Assembly (NCBI GenBank): GCA_022801595.1
Contig: JAAWSO010000003.1
Coordinates: forward strand, 1-64,000
DNA: 64,000 bases
Reading direction: 5' to 3'
Source of the DNA: Clostridiales bacterium
GTDB taxonomy: Bacteria; Bacillota; Clostridia; Oscillospirales; Acutalibacteraceae
How positions within the stretch are numbered: position 1 is the first letter of the stretch; each line of letters opens with the position of its first letter. The notes below the pieces were generated by a model. That model saw only the letters and a program-made list of their open reading frames with translations, made no database searches and was not told where the DNA came from. Below, piece after piece: positions 63,982 through 64,000 of the stretch. The position numbers and the translations under genes were made by a program.

Positions 63982-64000
63982 GGGCGGTCAGTGACCGCCC
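63982..64000 (-). terminator. Hairpin upstream of dnaJ at the window edge
   Basis: GGGCGGTCA-G-TGACCGCCC, a perfect 9-bp stem cut by the window end; on the minus strand it would follow the preceding gene and precede dnaJ, followed by TTACTG, so it may be a weak terminator between the two. Confidence 0.4.

Overview
The window reads as a chromosomal segment of a low-to-moderate GC, endospore-forming Firmicute, most likely a gut-type Clostridia member of the Oscillospirales/Ruminococcaceae group (inference). Supporting signs are the spore germination protein YpeB, strong AGGAGG-type ribosome sites, frequent TTG/GTG starts, the FtsEX plus M23 hydrolase cell-wall operon, a DUF4830-type membrane protein, the GGGtGRT/NifU-like gene pair and a PBSX-type phage cluster. 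No rRNA, convincing tRNA, CRISPR array or transposase is visible.

Layout. 1-1.9 kb: start of a divergent secreted protein gene and ypeB, reading away from a shared promoter region. 2-10.3 kb: a complete seven-gene arginine operon on the minus strand (argG-argH-argC-argJ-argB-argD-argF in transcription order) behind a promoter with ArgR-box-like sites; because ArgJ is present the acetyl group is recycled. 10.4-12.7 kb: a flavin reductase and hflX. 12.85-22.85 kb: a tightly overlapping, fully open minus-strand PBSX-like phage cluster that has packaging, head and baseplate genes but no sheath, tube, tape measure, integrase or lysis genes. 23-27.4 kb: response regulator, histidine kinase and HtrA protease. 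27.7-28.4 kb: a small XRE regulator with dyads around its promoter. 28.7-36.5 kb: leuCD, ilvD, lysS, greA, a GNAT acetyltransferase. 35.2-39.5 kb: ftsE-ftsX-M23 hydrolase and a PucR/CdaR-type regulator. 40.2-48.5 kb: a pseudouridine synthase, adenine deaminase, DUF4830 protein, EF-G-like GTPase, fructose-bisphosphate aldolase and an OGG-type DNA glycosylase. 48.7-54 kb (plus strand): a cluster of DnaA-box-like motifs, a small membrane protein, rlmB and a 1199-residue protein that looks like a catalytically degenerate P-type ATPase with a 650-residue disordered N-terminus. 54.2-56.3 kb: a GntR/ABC transporter operon. 56.6-64 kb: the GGGtGRT/NifU-like pair, secA, an alpha/beta hydrolase and dnaJ.

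The most unusual elements are (1) the pseudo-P-type ATPase fusion; (2) the phage cluster in which head genes are joined directly to baseplate genes; (3) a dispersed intergenic repeat family, at least six copies, mostly sitting directly after stop codons and followed by a terminator hairpin, with two roughly 285-bp copies in inverted orientation around the pseudouridine synthase/adenine deaminase genes; (4) seven close matches to DnaA boxes within about 270 bp upstream of a small membrane protein; and (5) the conserved but functionally undefined GGGtGRT/NifU-like pair.

Starts were chosen by Shine-Dalgarno spacing and overlap with the neighbour; functions rest on recognisable motifs and gene order, and no database search was possible.
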